Origin: Rhodopirellula islandica
GTDB taxonomy: Bacteria; Planctomycetota; Planctomycetia; Pirellulales; Pirellulaceae
NCBI RefSeq assembly: GCF_001027925.1
Contig: NZ_LECT01000031.1
Span: 248,001-312,000, forward strand
Direction: 5' to 3'
Length of the DNA: 64,000 nt
A program made the position numbers and the translations under genes. Below, piece by piece: positions 19,130-26,897 of this stretch (positions within the stretch are counted from its first letter, which is position 1; every line of letters starts with the position of its first letter). The notes below the pieces were generated by a model. It saw only the letters and a list, made by a program, of their open reading frames with translations, did no database searches and was not told the origin of the DNA.

Positions 19130-19188
19130 GGATCCTTGCCACAGAGTGATCGCCAAGAACGCAATCACCACAGAGAAAACCAAACGAT

Positions 19189-19226
19189 ACCTGCGAGGAC
19201 CTCACGGTCCTCGCAGGTGTTTTTTT
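19189..19226 (+). terminator. Rho-independent terminator of the Gly-Met gene
   Basis: Perfect 12-pair stem ACCTGCGAGGAC (19189-19200) with GTCCTCGCAGGT (19207-19218), six-base loop, followed by G and seven T. It lies 60 bases after the stop and also separates this gene from convergent prfB. Confidence 0.92.
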
Positions 19227-19267
19227 GGCCGTTGGGTTGATCCAACAAAGTGGATCAACGACGCGAA

Positions 19268-20393
19268 TCAGTCGTCGTCGGAATGGACGGCTTCCGTCTT
19301 CCCCGCCTTCAAACGCAGGAACGAGTCGAAGAACCCCTGCAGTTCACTGCCGTCGAGCACACTGTTGAAGTTGCCGACGTAATGCCCCGTCCGAGCGTCC
19401 TTGACGCGTTGATCGGGGTGCAAGAAGTAATTGCGAATCTGACTCCCGAAACCGGTTCTTGCCTGAGTCTCGTACTTCTTGGCTTCCTCCGCTTCACGGC
19501 GTTCTTCCTCGATTCGTGCCAACTTGGCACGCAGCATCTTCCAGGCGGTGTCCCGGTTTTGGTGCTGACTCCGTTGGTTCTGGCATTGCACAACCGTGTT
19601 GGTGGGAATGTGTGTCAACCGAATCGCACTGTCCGTCTTATTGACGTGCTGACCACCTGCTCCACTGGCCCGATACGTGTCCTCGCGAACATCCTTCTTT
19701 TCGACGTTCACCTCGAACGAATCATCAATCTCAGGCGCAACACTCACGGCAGCAAAGCTCGTCTGGCGTTTGCTTTCGCTGTTGAATGGACTGATCCGAA
19801 CCAACCGGTGCATGCCTTCCTCCCCCTTGAGATAGCCATACGCCATCGGCCCCCGAACCGCGATCGAAGCATGGTTGATCCCCGCCTCCTCGTTTTCTTG
19901 ACGGTCCAGCAATTCGATTTTGTATTCCTGTCCCACCGCCCAAGCGGAGTACATCCGAAGCAGCATGTCGGCCCAGTCGTTCGCGTCCGTCCCGCCATCG
20001 CGAGCGTTGATGGTCACGATCGCACCCGCGGAATCATTCGGCCCGTTCAACAAAGCCTTCAATTCCAAGTCATCCAGGACGCCCTCCAGGCGATCGATCT
20101 CTGACCGAACCTCATCGACAATCGAATCATCGTCCTCTGCCATTTCGAAGAGGGCTTCCAAGTCCTCTGCAGAGGACTCAAGCTCATTCAACGGGGAGAC
20201 AATTCCTTTCAGCCCCTTGAGTTGCATCACGACTTTTTGAGCCGCTTCACTGTCATTCCAGAAATCGGGCGCCCCCATTTGGGCTTCGATCTTTTCGATC
20301 GCTTGGTTCTTGCCAGCGTGGTCAAAGAGAGTCCTGTAGCTGGACCAGGCGGCTGCGAATCGCTTGGCTGCGTTGCGTCAATTCAGCGTCCAT
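19268..20393 (-). CDS. prfB: Peptide chain release factor 2, expressed by +1 programmed frameshift
   Basis: RF2 recognises UAA and UGA stop codons in the ribosome. The gene has two overlapping frames. The first runs from the ATG at 20393 for 23 codons to an in-frame TGA (20322-20324) in the context CTT TGA C. The second continues in the +1 frame from GAC (20323-20321) to the stop at 19268. The joined protein is 374 residues, normal for RF2. The second frame carries the catalytic GGQ in YRASGAGGQHVNKTDS, and the tripeptide region fits SPF (ISPFNSESKRQTSF), the RF2 selectivity motif. Low RF2 favours the shift, giving autoregulation. Divergent from mnmA. Confidence 0.96.
20321..20327 (-). promoter_or_regulatory. 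Programmed +1 frameshift site of prfB
   Basis: Read on the minus strand: CTTTGAC, with codon 23 CTT (Leu), the TGA stop, then C. AGGA lies four bases upstream of CTT (CAGGACTCTCTT) and can act as the internal Shine-Dalgarno-like stimulator, as in E. coli prfB. The slip moves the ribosome from CTT to TTT so that GAC (Asp) is read next. Confidence 0.93.
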
Positions 20394-20490
20394 GACGAAA
20401 TGTCCCTCTCGGATATGATGGTGAACCGGCGAGGCCGTGCACGGCGTGTGCAAGGTCCGCCAAATTTTTTTCTTCGAAAACGGATTCTAC

Positions 20491-21690
20491 ATGTCTCGCG
20501 TGGTTCTCGCGATGAGTGGCGGCGTTGATTCCAGCGTCGCGGCCCACCTGTTGTTGCGTGACGGTCACGAGGTGATCGGAGTCTTCATGCGCCACGGCGA
20601 AGCATCCGCTGCCGCCTGCCGAATTGATTCCGACGAACCCCAAAACGCCAATCCCCTGAATCTTCCCGTGCTGGGCGAGTCCGCAGGTGGTAAACGAGCC
20701 GACCACAAACAGGGCTGCTGCAGCGCGACCGATGCCGCCGACGCTCGCCGGGTCGCGATGTCGATGGGGATCCCGTTTTACTCCCTCGACCTGCAAGAAG
20801 ACTTTCGCAAGATCGTGGACTATTTCGTCGACGATTACCTCGCCGCGCGAACACCCAATCCGTGCGTGAAGTGCAATCATTGGATCAAGTTCGGACGTTT
20901 GTTCGATTACGCCGATGGTGTCGACGCCGAGTTCGTCGCAACAGGGCACTACGCCCGAATGGTGCACGCCAACGGCCGCTCCGAACTGCACCGAGGCTTG
21001 GACGGTCACAAGGATCAATCCTACGCTCTGTTTGGCATCGACCCAGCCCGCTTGCCCCGCATGATGCTGCCCGTTGGCGATTTCACCAAACCTGAAATTC
21101 GCGACATGGCGACCTCGCTCGGATTAGGTGTGTCAGACAAAAAGGACAGCCAGGAAATCTGCTTCGTCACGCAGGGTCACCACAGCGATTTTGTAAAGTC
21201 CCGACGCCCGGAAATGGTCGGCGCAACCGCCGGCGAAATCGTGACCACCAACGGCAAGGTGGTCGGCGAGCACAACGGCTTCGAAGCCTTCACCATTGGC
21301 CAACGCAAACGACTCGGCGTCGCCATGGGCGAGCCTCACTTTGTGATCCGCATCGAACCAGACACCCGGCGCGTCGTGATCGGGCGATCAGAAGAGCTGC
21401 TGCGTCCAGGGTTGGTCGCCGATCAATGCAATTGGCTTGTGACACCGGAAGAGCTTGCGGAGGCCACATCAGTTGGCATCCAAATCCGCTACAACGGGCA
21501 ACCTCACCCCGGGCGAGTTGAGATCGACGCATCCGATCCAACCCAAATGAAAGTGATGTTTGACGAACCACAATCCGCCGTCGCACCAGGCCAAGCCGCC
21601 GTCGTCTACGATGGCGAACGCGTCCTCGGCGGAGGCTGGATCACCCACGCCATCGATCATGTAGCCGACGGAGCCCCTCCGTCAGTCTGA
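20491..21690 (+). CDS. mnmA: tRNA-specific 2-thiouridylase
   Basis: 399 residues. MnmA puts sulfur on U34 of Glu, Gln and Lys tRNAs, using ATP and a persulfide. The PP-loop SGGVDSS is at residues 9-15. The two catalytic cysteines are in NPCVKCNHWIKF and in DSQEICFVTQ, and GHYARM and KDQSYALF are family-typical. Compared with E. coli there is an insertion of about 30 residues after residue 40, rich in Asn, Gly and Lys, before CCSATDAADARRVA. The start at 20491 leads straight into the PP-loop strand; 18 in-frame residues upstream are not needed. It is divergent from prfB across 97 bases. Confidence 0.95.
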   Translation: MSRVVLAMSGGVDSSVAAHLLLRDGHEVIGVFMRHGEASAAACRIDSDEPQNANPLNLPVLGESAGGKRADHKQGCCSATDAADARRVAMSMGIPFYSLDLQEDFRKIVDYFVDDYLAARTPNPCVKCNHWIKFGRLFDYADGVDAEFVATGHYARMVHANGRSELHRGLDGHKDQSYALFGIDPARLPRMMLPVGDFTKPEIRDMATSLGLGVSDKKDSQEICFVTQGHHSDFVKSRRPEMVGATAGEIVTTNGKVVGEHNGFEAFTIGQRKRLGVAMGEPHFVIRIEPDTRRVVIGRSEELLRPGLVADQCNWLVTPEELAEATSVGIQIRYNGQPHPGRVEIDASDPTQMKVMFDEPQSAVAPGQAAVVYDGERVLGGGWITHAIDHVADGAPPSV

Positions 21691-21864
21691 GCGCTACCCA
21701 GCGCAGCAAGCGAGTGGATCAGCCCTCCTGAACGGAGGCCGTGCAGTTTTGAAGAGCCGTGCTCGTAACATCTTGCGACCCCCGCCCGACGAAGTTGGGA
21801 GGGGTCGGAAAACAAGTGTTCAGCGAGATTTCCGGGGGAGGGCACGCTCGCCGCCTCCCATGCT

Positions 21865-21924
21865 CGGCCCACTCCCTCGCGTACGCCTGAACGGCGTCGC
21901 TCGACCTCCCCCCAAACTTCGTTT
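21865..21924 (-). repeat. Dispersed 60-bp repeat, family B, copy 1
   Basis: On the minus strand it reads AAACGAAGTTTGGGGGGAGG then TCGAGCGACGCCGTTCAGGC and so on. It matches the copy at 50980-51039 in about 54 of 60 positions by eye. The two copies are in opposite orientation and both are intergenic. The central GCCGTTCAGGCG part is nearly unchanged. Confidence 0.8.
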
Positions 21925-22258
21925 GGGGAGAGGTGCATCGTGCGGAAACCCGCTGAAAAACCGTGTCAAAAAACGGCACGACCTCGAACGCAGCTGGGGA
22001 GCGGTCCCTGCACGCCGTTGAGCACAACGGCGCGGATCCGCGAGGAGCCAGGGTTCGTTTCGACGCAAAGACGCCAGGGCGCAGAGACGCATGGAATCGC
22101 TCGAGAGAGAGCATGAATCCACGGATGCAATTTGCCAGAAGACGGAAGGTGAGTTCGGGGCAACGGCCGAGTCTCTGCGTCCCCGCGTCTCACCGACTCT
22201 GCGTCAAAACCATATCGCATCGGCACCGACCCTCTGGCCCCGCCACCGTTTCCCGCAA

Positions 22259-22290
22259 ACCGTACGGTGCCGTCCACCCAAAGACCATTG
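22259..22290 (+). repeat. Dispersed 32-bp repeat, family E, copy 1
   Basis: Begins with the palindrome ACCGTACGGT followed by GCCGTCCACCCAAAG. A second copy at 23323-23353 differs by one substitution and one missing base. The two copies bracket the two-TM orphan gene. Confidence 0.75.
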
Positions 22291-22366
22291 TATTGCCATT
22301 GCGTATGTGCGGAATCTGAAGTTCGATGGTATTCGTTGAGCTTGAGCGGCACCAAACAGGGCGTTG

Positions 22367-22480
22367 CTATAGCCCTTTGCCGATTAGATTGTTCGTGATT
22401 GCTTCAGCTACTTGATGCTCTGCATGAGACAGTCCCGTAGTCATCGCCATGGAGATTTCGGCTTCGTCGTTGTCACTCAT
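22367..22480 (-). CDS. Possible 37-residue small protein
   Basis: ATG at 22480, stop at 22367-22369. The peptide starts MSDNDEAEISMAMTTG and ends NNLIGKGL; it is acidic and helix-friendly. GGAA lies about six bases upstream of the ATG. Nothing supports it beyond amino-acid composition and that site, so it may be chance. Confidence 0.25.
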   Translation of the reverse strand: MSDNDEAEISMAMTTGLSHAEHQVAEAITNNLIGKGL

Positions 22481-22631
22481 TTACCGTTCCAGAATTTGAA
22501 GAGGCCTCGATGATGCGACTTCAATCGCATATTCAAACACTTGAAATATACCGCAAAACGTTTGCGCCCACGCCCAGCCGATTTCGGCCCATCAGTGAAG
22601 ACACTTTCAACTCAAGCCCCAAAAGAGCAAC

Positions 22632-23255
22632 ATGGCTGCGGAAAAGGAAACTATCCGAGTAACACTTGGTGTCGGGCTGATTTTGGCGGTTCTGTCAATC
22701 GCCCCGGAGACGGTCAAATTTTATCTATCGGCCCGGTCCATTGATCGCGAGGCTGATTTAAAGGCAATCTCGCTTTTCGATGCCTGGGCTGGCCAGCAGG
22801 CCGCATGGGGAATCCAGATAAAGGAACTTGAGAAACTGCGTGGCGAGAAGCAAATGAGGGAACTGGACGCATCTCTACCCCCGCTTCCACCCGACTTGGA
22901 CGCATTTGCCCAGGACGCAGCAAAGCGGTTCGATTTGGAACTTGAAAGCCTTCGGTTCAACATGCGGATCGCAGAACATCTCAATCGACCTACGCGAGTA
23001 TCGCCGAACTCAGATGCCGAAGTCGAAACGCTGAACGAGCAGATTGACGATCTCCAGGCGAATCCGATCATCGACCGAGGTTTTCACATGTCTCTTGCGC
23101 AAAGCACTGACGAGGCAATCGCGTTCGCAAAGGCTAAACGTTTGGATTTAGCTGAAGCAAAATGGTTTGTTGGGATTAGCGGGCTATTGCACGCTCTTTC
23201 GTTTGCTGTCGGCTGCTACTTGATCTTCAGTGGAATGAGAGCCAAGCGTGCTTGA
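22632..23255 (+). CDS. Two-TM orphan protein with a soluble loop
   Basis: 207 residues. A hydrophobic segment (TLGVGLILAVLSIAPETVKF, about residues 11-30) and a second near the C-terminus (ISGLLHALSFAVGCYLIFSG, about 181-201) flank about 150 charged, mostly helical residues, including NSDAEVETLNEQIDDLQ, which is coiled-coil-like. Both termini end up on the same side of the membrane. No family is recognised. AAGAGCAAC before the ATG offers only a weak ribosome site. Base composition is visibly less GC-rich than in the flanking core genes and it sits between two copies of a 32-base repeat, suggesting an acquired gene. Confidence 0.7.
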   Translation: MAAEKETIRVTLGVGLILAVLSIAPETVKFYLSARSIDREADLKAISLFDAWAGQQAAWGIQIKELEKLRGEKQMRELDASLPPLPPDLDAFAQDAAKRFDLELESLRFNMRIAEHLNRPTRVSPNSDAEVETLNEQIDDLQANPIIDRGFHMSLAQSTDEAIAFAKAKRLDLAEAKWFVGISGLLHALSFAVGCYLIFSGMRAKRA

Positions 23256-23322
23256 CTCCTATCGACCGGCCCAGGCTTTATAGAGATAGGCAACGGCATC
23301 TTCTATGCTTAACTCGAATACA

Positions 23323-23353
23323 ACCGTACGGTGCCATCCACCCAAAGCCATTG
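23323..23353 (+). repeat. Dispersed 32-bp repeat, family E, copy 2
   Basis: ACCGTACGGTGCCATCCACC then CAAAGCCATTG. Same orientation as copy 1 at 22259-22290, about 1,060 bases apart, with the two-TM gene between them. Confidence 0.75.
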
Positions 23354-23557
23354 CACATAACTCGTTCTCGTACTCAGGGCGCAGCCCGGTACTCGCACTC
23401 GTTTTCGAAACCGGCGCCGATGAACTCACAGGGCGTCACGGTCCAGCACGGTACGGCGGCGCAAGCGATGCTGCACCGAATCATTGCGGTGTTGCTCCGA
23501 ATCGCGATGGAATCTGTTGGTGCAGTTGAGCCGGAGGCGGGGTTCCCTGATGCATTC

Positions 23558-23593
23558 GAGCACGAGTACTGCTTCGCTGAGCACGAGCACGAG
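23558..23593 (+). repeat. GAGCACGAG repeat, family D, single copy
   Basis: Reads GAGCACGAGTACTGCTTCGC then TGAGCACGAGCACGAG. It is the same unit that is tandemly repeated at 26843-26897. Confidence 0.7.
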
Positions 23594-23729
23594 TGCGAAA
23601 TCAGGTCGCCCCACACACTGACCATCGCCGGCTTGCTGGTTTGCTCAGTCGTTTGTTGCTCGGTCCCGTTTCAGCCGGTATTCTTCGATCTGGAGGGCCC
23701 GCCCCATCGGTGAGCCGATCGCCATGCAA

Positions 23730-23847
23730 GCCCAACGCAAGAACCAAGGGTTGTTGCCGAACTAGGCCTGCGAACGCTTGGCTATAGAACATCAACCGTC
23801 CCGGCTCGCAAAACCCAAACGTTCGCCGACTGACTTGCGTTGTTGGG
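23730..23847 (+). other. Imperfect 118-bp inverted-repeat structure, attC-like at best
   Basis: Outer arms GCCCAACGCAAG (23730-23741) and CTTGCGTTGTTGGG (23834-23847) pair with a three-base bulge. Inner CGAACG and CGTTCG also pair. It sits just upstream of the truncated DUF1963 gene. The left arm fits the attC inverse core RYYYAAC, but the right end does not give GTTRRRY exactly, and no integrase is in the window. Confidence 0.25.
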
Positions 23848-23855
23848 AACAAAAC

Positions 23856-24221
23856 ATGAACCTTTCCTCTGCAATCGAATCCAATCGGCTTTCCAGATTG
23901 AAAGATGCTTTGCATGAGTTGTCGCGCGAGTGTGTTCGGCTCTCAGCGGAGCGGACAAGAGACTCCCAAACGCCAATTGGCGTCTCGAAATTCGGTGGGG
24001 AGCCTGACGTGCCACCATCGTTCGATTGGCCCATGTGGGAGGACGAGCCGATGACGTTTTTGGGCCAGATCAATTGCCAACAGATCTCGCGGATACTTTG
24101 CCCCAACTTCTTCCCGGATTCGGGTCTGCTCTTTTTTTTTCACTTCGTTGACGTTGATGGATGTTATTCTCGACGGAAATCAAATCGCGTATGTTGGTGG
24201 CAACGATCCACACGCCCCTGA
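23856..24221 (+). pseudogene. Truncated DUF1963 (YwqG-like) gene
   Basis: The 121-residue frame begins MNLSSAIESNRLSRLK. It carries the typical DUF1963 N-terminal half: SKFGGEPDVPPSFDWP, then EPMTFLGQINCQQI, then FFPDSGLLFFF. Full members are about 230-280 residues. The family signature stops at a run of ten T (about 24131-24140), after which the frame reads an unrelated basic tail ending at 24221. A length change in the T run, or joining to foreign DNA there, would explain the loss. DUF1963 proteins are small soluble proteins of unclear function, some of which act as immunity proteins. The fragment is probably non-functional. Confidence 0.65.
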
Positions 24222-24324
24222 TTGCCTCGTCCGGCTCGACTCGGGATTCACCCTCGGGTTTGTTCTGGATTCAAACGCTGGTCACGGCCCCGCTGGATTA
24301 CGATCTTGGTCGATCCAAAACTGA
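24157..24324 (+). CDS. Possible 55-residue ORF overlapping the DUF1963 remnant
   Basis: ATG at 24157, stop at 24322-24324, in another frame than the DUF1963 remnant. The peptide (MDVILDGNQIAYVGGNDP, then LVRLDSGFTLGFVLD) has a balanced, coding-like composition and could be the tail of a gene whose front is lost. No ribosome site is clear and no family is recognised. Confidence 0.3.
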   Translation: MDVILDGNQIAYVGGNDPHAPDCLVRLDSGFTLGFVLDSNAGHGPAGLRSWSIQN

Positions 24325-24350
24325 TAGCCTCCAATGCGAGCCGAAATGGC

Positions 24351-25337
24351 ATGGTAAATCGACGTCGCATCATTGCTCGCGTTGTTTGCCTCGTCCTGAT
24401 TCTTATTTTCGTCCCCTATATCGTCAGCCGGATTGCCAGTTCATGGCGTGGCCTGTCCGCCCACGCATCGACGTCGATGGACGCCCCATCTGTGAATGGG
24501 CGGCCCCTGCGCATCGCGTGTTACAACATTGCTCACGGTCGCGGCCAATCGAAATCAAACTGGACTGGCGAATCGAAAGCCATGCGTCAGCAGCGATTGG
24601 ACGAAATCGCGAAACAGATCGCGTCCGTTGATGCGGACATCGTTGTATTGAATGAGGTCGATTTCGACTCTTCTTGGAGCTTCTCCGTTAACCAAGCGGA
24701 GTACCTTGCCGAACAGGCAGGCTACCCGTACCGCGCGGAGCAACGAAACCTCGACTTCCGCGTCTTGTTCTGGAAATGGCGTTTTGGAAACGCGGTTTTG
24801 TCTCGCTTTCCGATTCGCGACTCGACGGTCATTGATTTCCCAAGCTATTCGCGCGCTGAAACACTGCTTGCGGGCAAAAAACGCGGGCTCGAATGCGTCG
24901 TGGATATTGAAGGAACACTCATCGATGTTGCTGGCGTGCATCTATCACATCGCAATGAAGGTGTTCGAACGAAGTCAGTCGATTTGCTCATGAATGTGAC
25001 CAAACCAAAGCTGATTGCCGGCGACTTCAACTCAACACCCACTGGTTTTCCTCGGTCGACAACCGATGCATCAGAGGGAAATGCGATTGACAAGGTTGAC
25101 GAAAACGCTCTCTTTCAACGTCGCCCCATTGATTCACCTTCGGGCGAATCTGAGTTTACCTTCCACTCAAGCGATCCCGGATCTGTGATTGACTGGATCC
25201 TCGCGTCTGACGACTGGCAAATCATCGACTACAAGGCGATTCCTTCGCTCTTGTCGGACCACCGCATGCTTGTCGCCGAGGTGATGCTGGTTTCCGATGC
25301 TCAGGAAGTTGAAAGCGGCAATGCAAACAAGCCGTGA
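24351..25337 (+). CDS. Membrane-anchored endonuclease/exonuclease/phosphatase-family protein
   Basis: 328 residues from the ATG at 24351; an upstream in-frame reading from 24222 lacks coding character. An N-terminal signal anchor (about residues 7-28) is followed by an EEP fold: IACYNIAHGRG (catalytic Asn about 59), DIVVLNEVDF (metal-binding Glu about 102), GDFNSTPTG (about 224-232), and a C-terminal SDHRM (about 302-306). These are the Mg2+-dependent phosphodiesterase residues of the family, which covers DNases, sphingomyelinases and phosphoinositide phosphatases; the substrate is not predictable. With the anchor the domain should face the periplasm. Lower GC than the core genes, and no operon partner. 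Confidence 0.85.
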   Translation: MVNRRRIIARVVCLVLILIFVPYIVSRIASSWRGLSAHASTSMDAPSVNGRPLRIACYNIAHGRGQSKSNWTGESKAMRQQRLDEIAKQIASVDADIVVLNEVDFDSSWSFSVNQAEYLAEQAGYPYRAEQRNLDFRVLFWKWRFGNAVLSRFPIRDSTVIDFPSYSRAETLLAGKKRGLECVVDIEGTLIDVAGVHLSHRNEGVRTKSVDLLMNVTKPKLIAGDFNSTPTGFPRSTTDASEGNAIDKVDENALFQRRPIDSPSGESEFTFHSSDPGSVIDWILASDDWQIIDYKAIPSLLSDHRMLVAEVMLVSDAQEVESGNANKP

Positions 25338-25828
25338 ACCAGGAAACTGATTCACGCGGCAACTGAAATCAAAGTCTTCCGTTCACGCCCGGTTTCGGCA
25401 GACGTGATCGTGATCGTGATCGAAACCAGCCCCGATTGTCCGCGCAAGCATTGGACCACCGTGTTCGTTTCGTGGCACCCACCAAACCTCTTTTTAAAAA
25501 CGGCACGGCATCCGCATTTGCGGAGCGTCGTAGAGTGGCCGGCACCATCCGTCCCCCAAGAGTCGTATCTGGTAGACTCGATTTCGCGACAGGGAGCGTC
25601 CCGGTCGCTTCGTTGCTCGCCTCCCCAGTGCGGCGACAAAGTTCAACACACGATCGATCCACCAGTCAGGTGACCAAACTCAACCGCAACGCGGATCTTT
25701 TTCAACGCTCGACCAGCGGATAGATCGCAATTCGTTCACCGACTGAAATGCGGGCCCTCGCCGGCCCATGATCCCAGACGCCTGACATGCTACAATGAGC
25801 TCGCCTCATCATCACCGGAGACCCCCGA
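25338..25828. other. Gap with repeat C, no gene
   Basis: 491 bases. It has the first copy of repeat C (25411-25455) and GC-rich filler. Near the right end, TACAAT (25791-25796) with GGAG before the next ATG suggests the promoter and ribosome site of the antitoxin gene. Confidence 0.5.
25411..25455 (+). repeat. Dispersed 45-bp repeat, family C, copy 1
   Basis: TGATCGTGATCGAAACCAGC followed by CCCGATTGTCCGCGCAAGCA and TTGGA. Matches 26641-26685 in about 41 of 45 positions, same orientation. The two copies bracket the toxin-antitoxin locus. Confidence 0.8.
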
Positions 25829-26044
25829 ATGGTTCGCGATTCTGACCTTGCCGATCTGCCTGTCAGCGAGAAACTTCAGCTTATCACTGAGCTTTGGGAT
25901 CAAATTGCCTCTCGAAGGGACAGCCCAGCTTTACCGGAGTGGGTTCGGGACGAGTCGAATCGTCGATTCGAGGCGATGGAACGCGATCCGGGAGCCTGCT
26001 TGACCGAGGAGCAAATGTGGCGACAGGTAGATGAAACGCGTTGA
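25829..26044 (+). CDS. Antitoxin, addiction-module component (TIGR02574-like)
   Basis: 71 residues matching the small addiction-module family by pattern: LPVSEKLQLITELWDQIAS in the first half, ALPEWVRDESNRRFEAM in the middle, and an acidic tail with TEEQMWRQVDETR. Such proteins neutralise RelE/ParE-type toxins and repress their own promoter. GGAG lies nine bases upstream of the ATG, and the last 14 bases overlap the start of the toxin frame, the usual coupling. Here the antitoxin is intact while the toxin is broken. Confidence 0.85.
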   Translation: MVRDSDLADLPVSEKLQLITELWDQIASRRDSPALPEWVRDESNRRFEAMERDPGACLTEEQMWRQVDETR

Positions 26045-26337
26045 TCGATTCAGCCCAGAATTCCCGTCCGACGTCACCGATGCTCTTTCATACTACGACG
26101 CGATCGCGATCGATCTTGGCAATCGCTTTCGGGACGCACTGAAATCTACTTCTTGTAGAAATTCGCGACCGCCCTGAATCGTTCGGGTACACCGATCCGC
26201 CGACACGCGGGGCAATGCTTTCCAGATTCCCTTACGTTGTCGTGTTCCGCGCAACGGAAAACCAACTCCATTTCGGCGGCGTTTTCCATTCGGCGTCAGA
26301 GCCAACTCGCTGGCGGAAACGCATGCGGCCAGCCTGA
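26031..26337 (+). pseudogene. Frameshifted ParE/RelE-type toxin
   Basis: The frame from the ATG at 26031 gives FSPEFPSDVTDALSYYDAIA and then NRFRDALKST, the front half of a ParE/RelE-type toxin, but ends at a TGA at 26175 after 48 residues. Dropping one base near 26151-26153 restores LLVEIRDRPESFGY, PYVVVFRATENQLHFGGVFH and a final WRKRMRPA ending at 26337, so the whole would be about 101 residues, normal for this family. The C-terminal core holds the catalytic and ribosome- or gyrase-contacting part, so the product is expected to be inactive. A base-calling error is the alternative. Confidence 0.82.
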
Positions 26338-26640
26338 GGGATCGCCAATGCGGATTTGACTTTGCGTGAACGCGAAGGTTGAGTCACTTTCAATAGCAGC
26401 TTGCTTCGTTCGTCGCGGTTCGAAACGCGAACGCCTAGCCGAAGCTCAAGTGCCTACGACGGCCCCGTCCGGGGCGACCTGCTGGGGTCCGCCATCGGTC
26501 TCGGGGCTTCCGCCCCGAGCGAAGGACGGCAGCCCCATCCGGGGCAAACGGAGCACAAAACGCAAGAGCACAAGGTGCCAGCCAGCTTTCCAGAAACTCG
26601 TGCTCGTGCTCGTGCTCAGTCGCGCCAGCGACGGTGCTCG

Positions 26641-26685
26641 TAATCGTGATCGAAACCAGACGCGATTGTCCGCGCAATCATTGGA
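26641..26685 (+). repeat. Dispersed 45-bp repeat, family C, copy 2
   Basis: TAATCGTGATCGAAACCAGA followed by CGCGATTGTCCGCGCAATCA and TTGGA. See the copy at 25411-25455. Confidence 0.8.
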
Positions 26686-26842
26686 TCACGAATGACTCGA
26701 TATTGACCGACTCTCGATCGACGCCGTGGCTCGATCGTTGGAGACATCACCATCGCTCAGCGATTCGCGATGATCTCGCGATAAATCCCGATGGTGTCGC
26801 GGAGTCCGCAGCGGAGGACCATGCTGAGATCGAGCGAGATTA

Positions 26843-26897
26843 CGAGCACCGCTTCGCTGAGCACGAGCACCGCTTCGCTGAGCACGAGCACGACGAC
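26843..26897 (+). repeat. 21-bp tandem repeat, family D
   Basis: Two full units of CGAGCACCGCTTCGCTGAGC-A plus a partial third (CGAGCACGACGACG). The unit also occurs once at 23558-23593. Identical neighbouring units suggest recent slippage or duplication. Confidence 0.8.

Larger units (their letters stand above)
21691..22631. other. Start of a repeat-rich, gene-poor island
   Basis: About 940 bases with no convincing large gene. It holds GC-rich palindromic fragments (21770-21940), a direct copy of a dispersed 60-base repeat, a stretch of the type 'cgcaaagacgccagggcgcag' common between planctomycete genes (about 22060-22210), and one copy of a 32-base repeat (22259-22290). A possible 37-residue minus-strand ORF is listed separately. 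Confidence 0.6.
23256..23855. other. Repeat-filled gap, no intact gene
   Basis: 600 bases holding the second copy of repeat E, one copy of the GAGCACGAG-type repeat, and an imperfect inverted repeat (23730-23847). Short open frames here on both strands are low-complexity or repeat-derived, and none has a ribosome site plus coding pattern. Confidence 0.6.

Noticed and set aside
20322-20324. In-frame TGA in prfB as a sign of a pseudogene
   Set aside because: The CTT-TGA-C context and intact +1 frame are the normal programmed frameshift of RF2 genes.
22060-22210. Possible gene in the stretch around 22091-22339
   Set aside because: The sequence is of the common intergenic type with 'cgcaaagacgc...cgcagagacgc'; open frames in several directions have no start signals.
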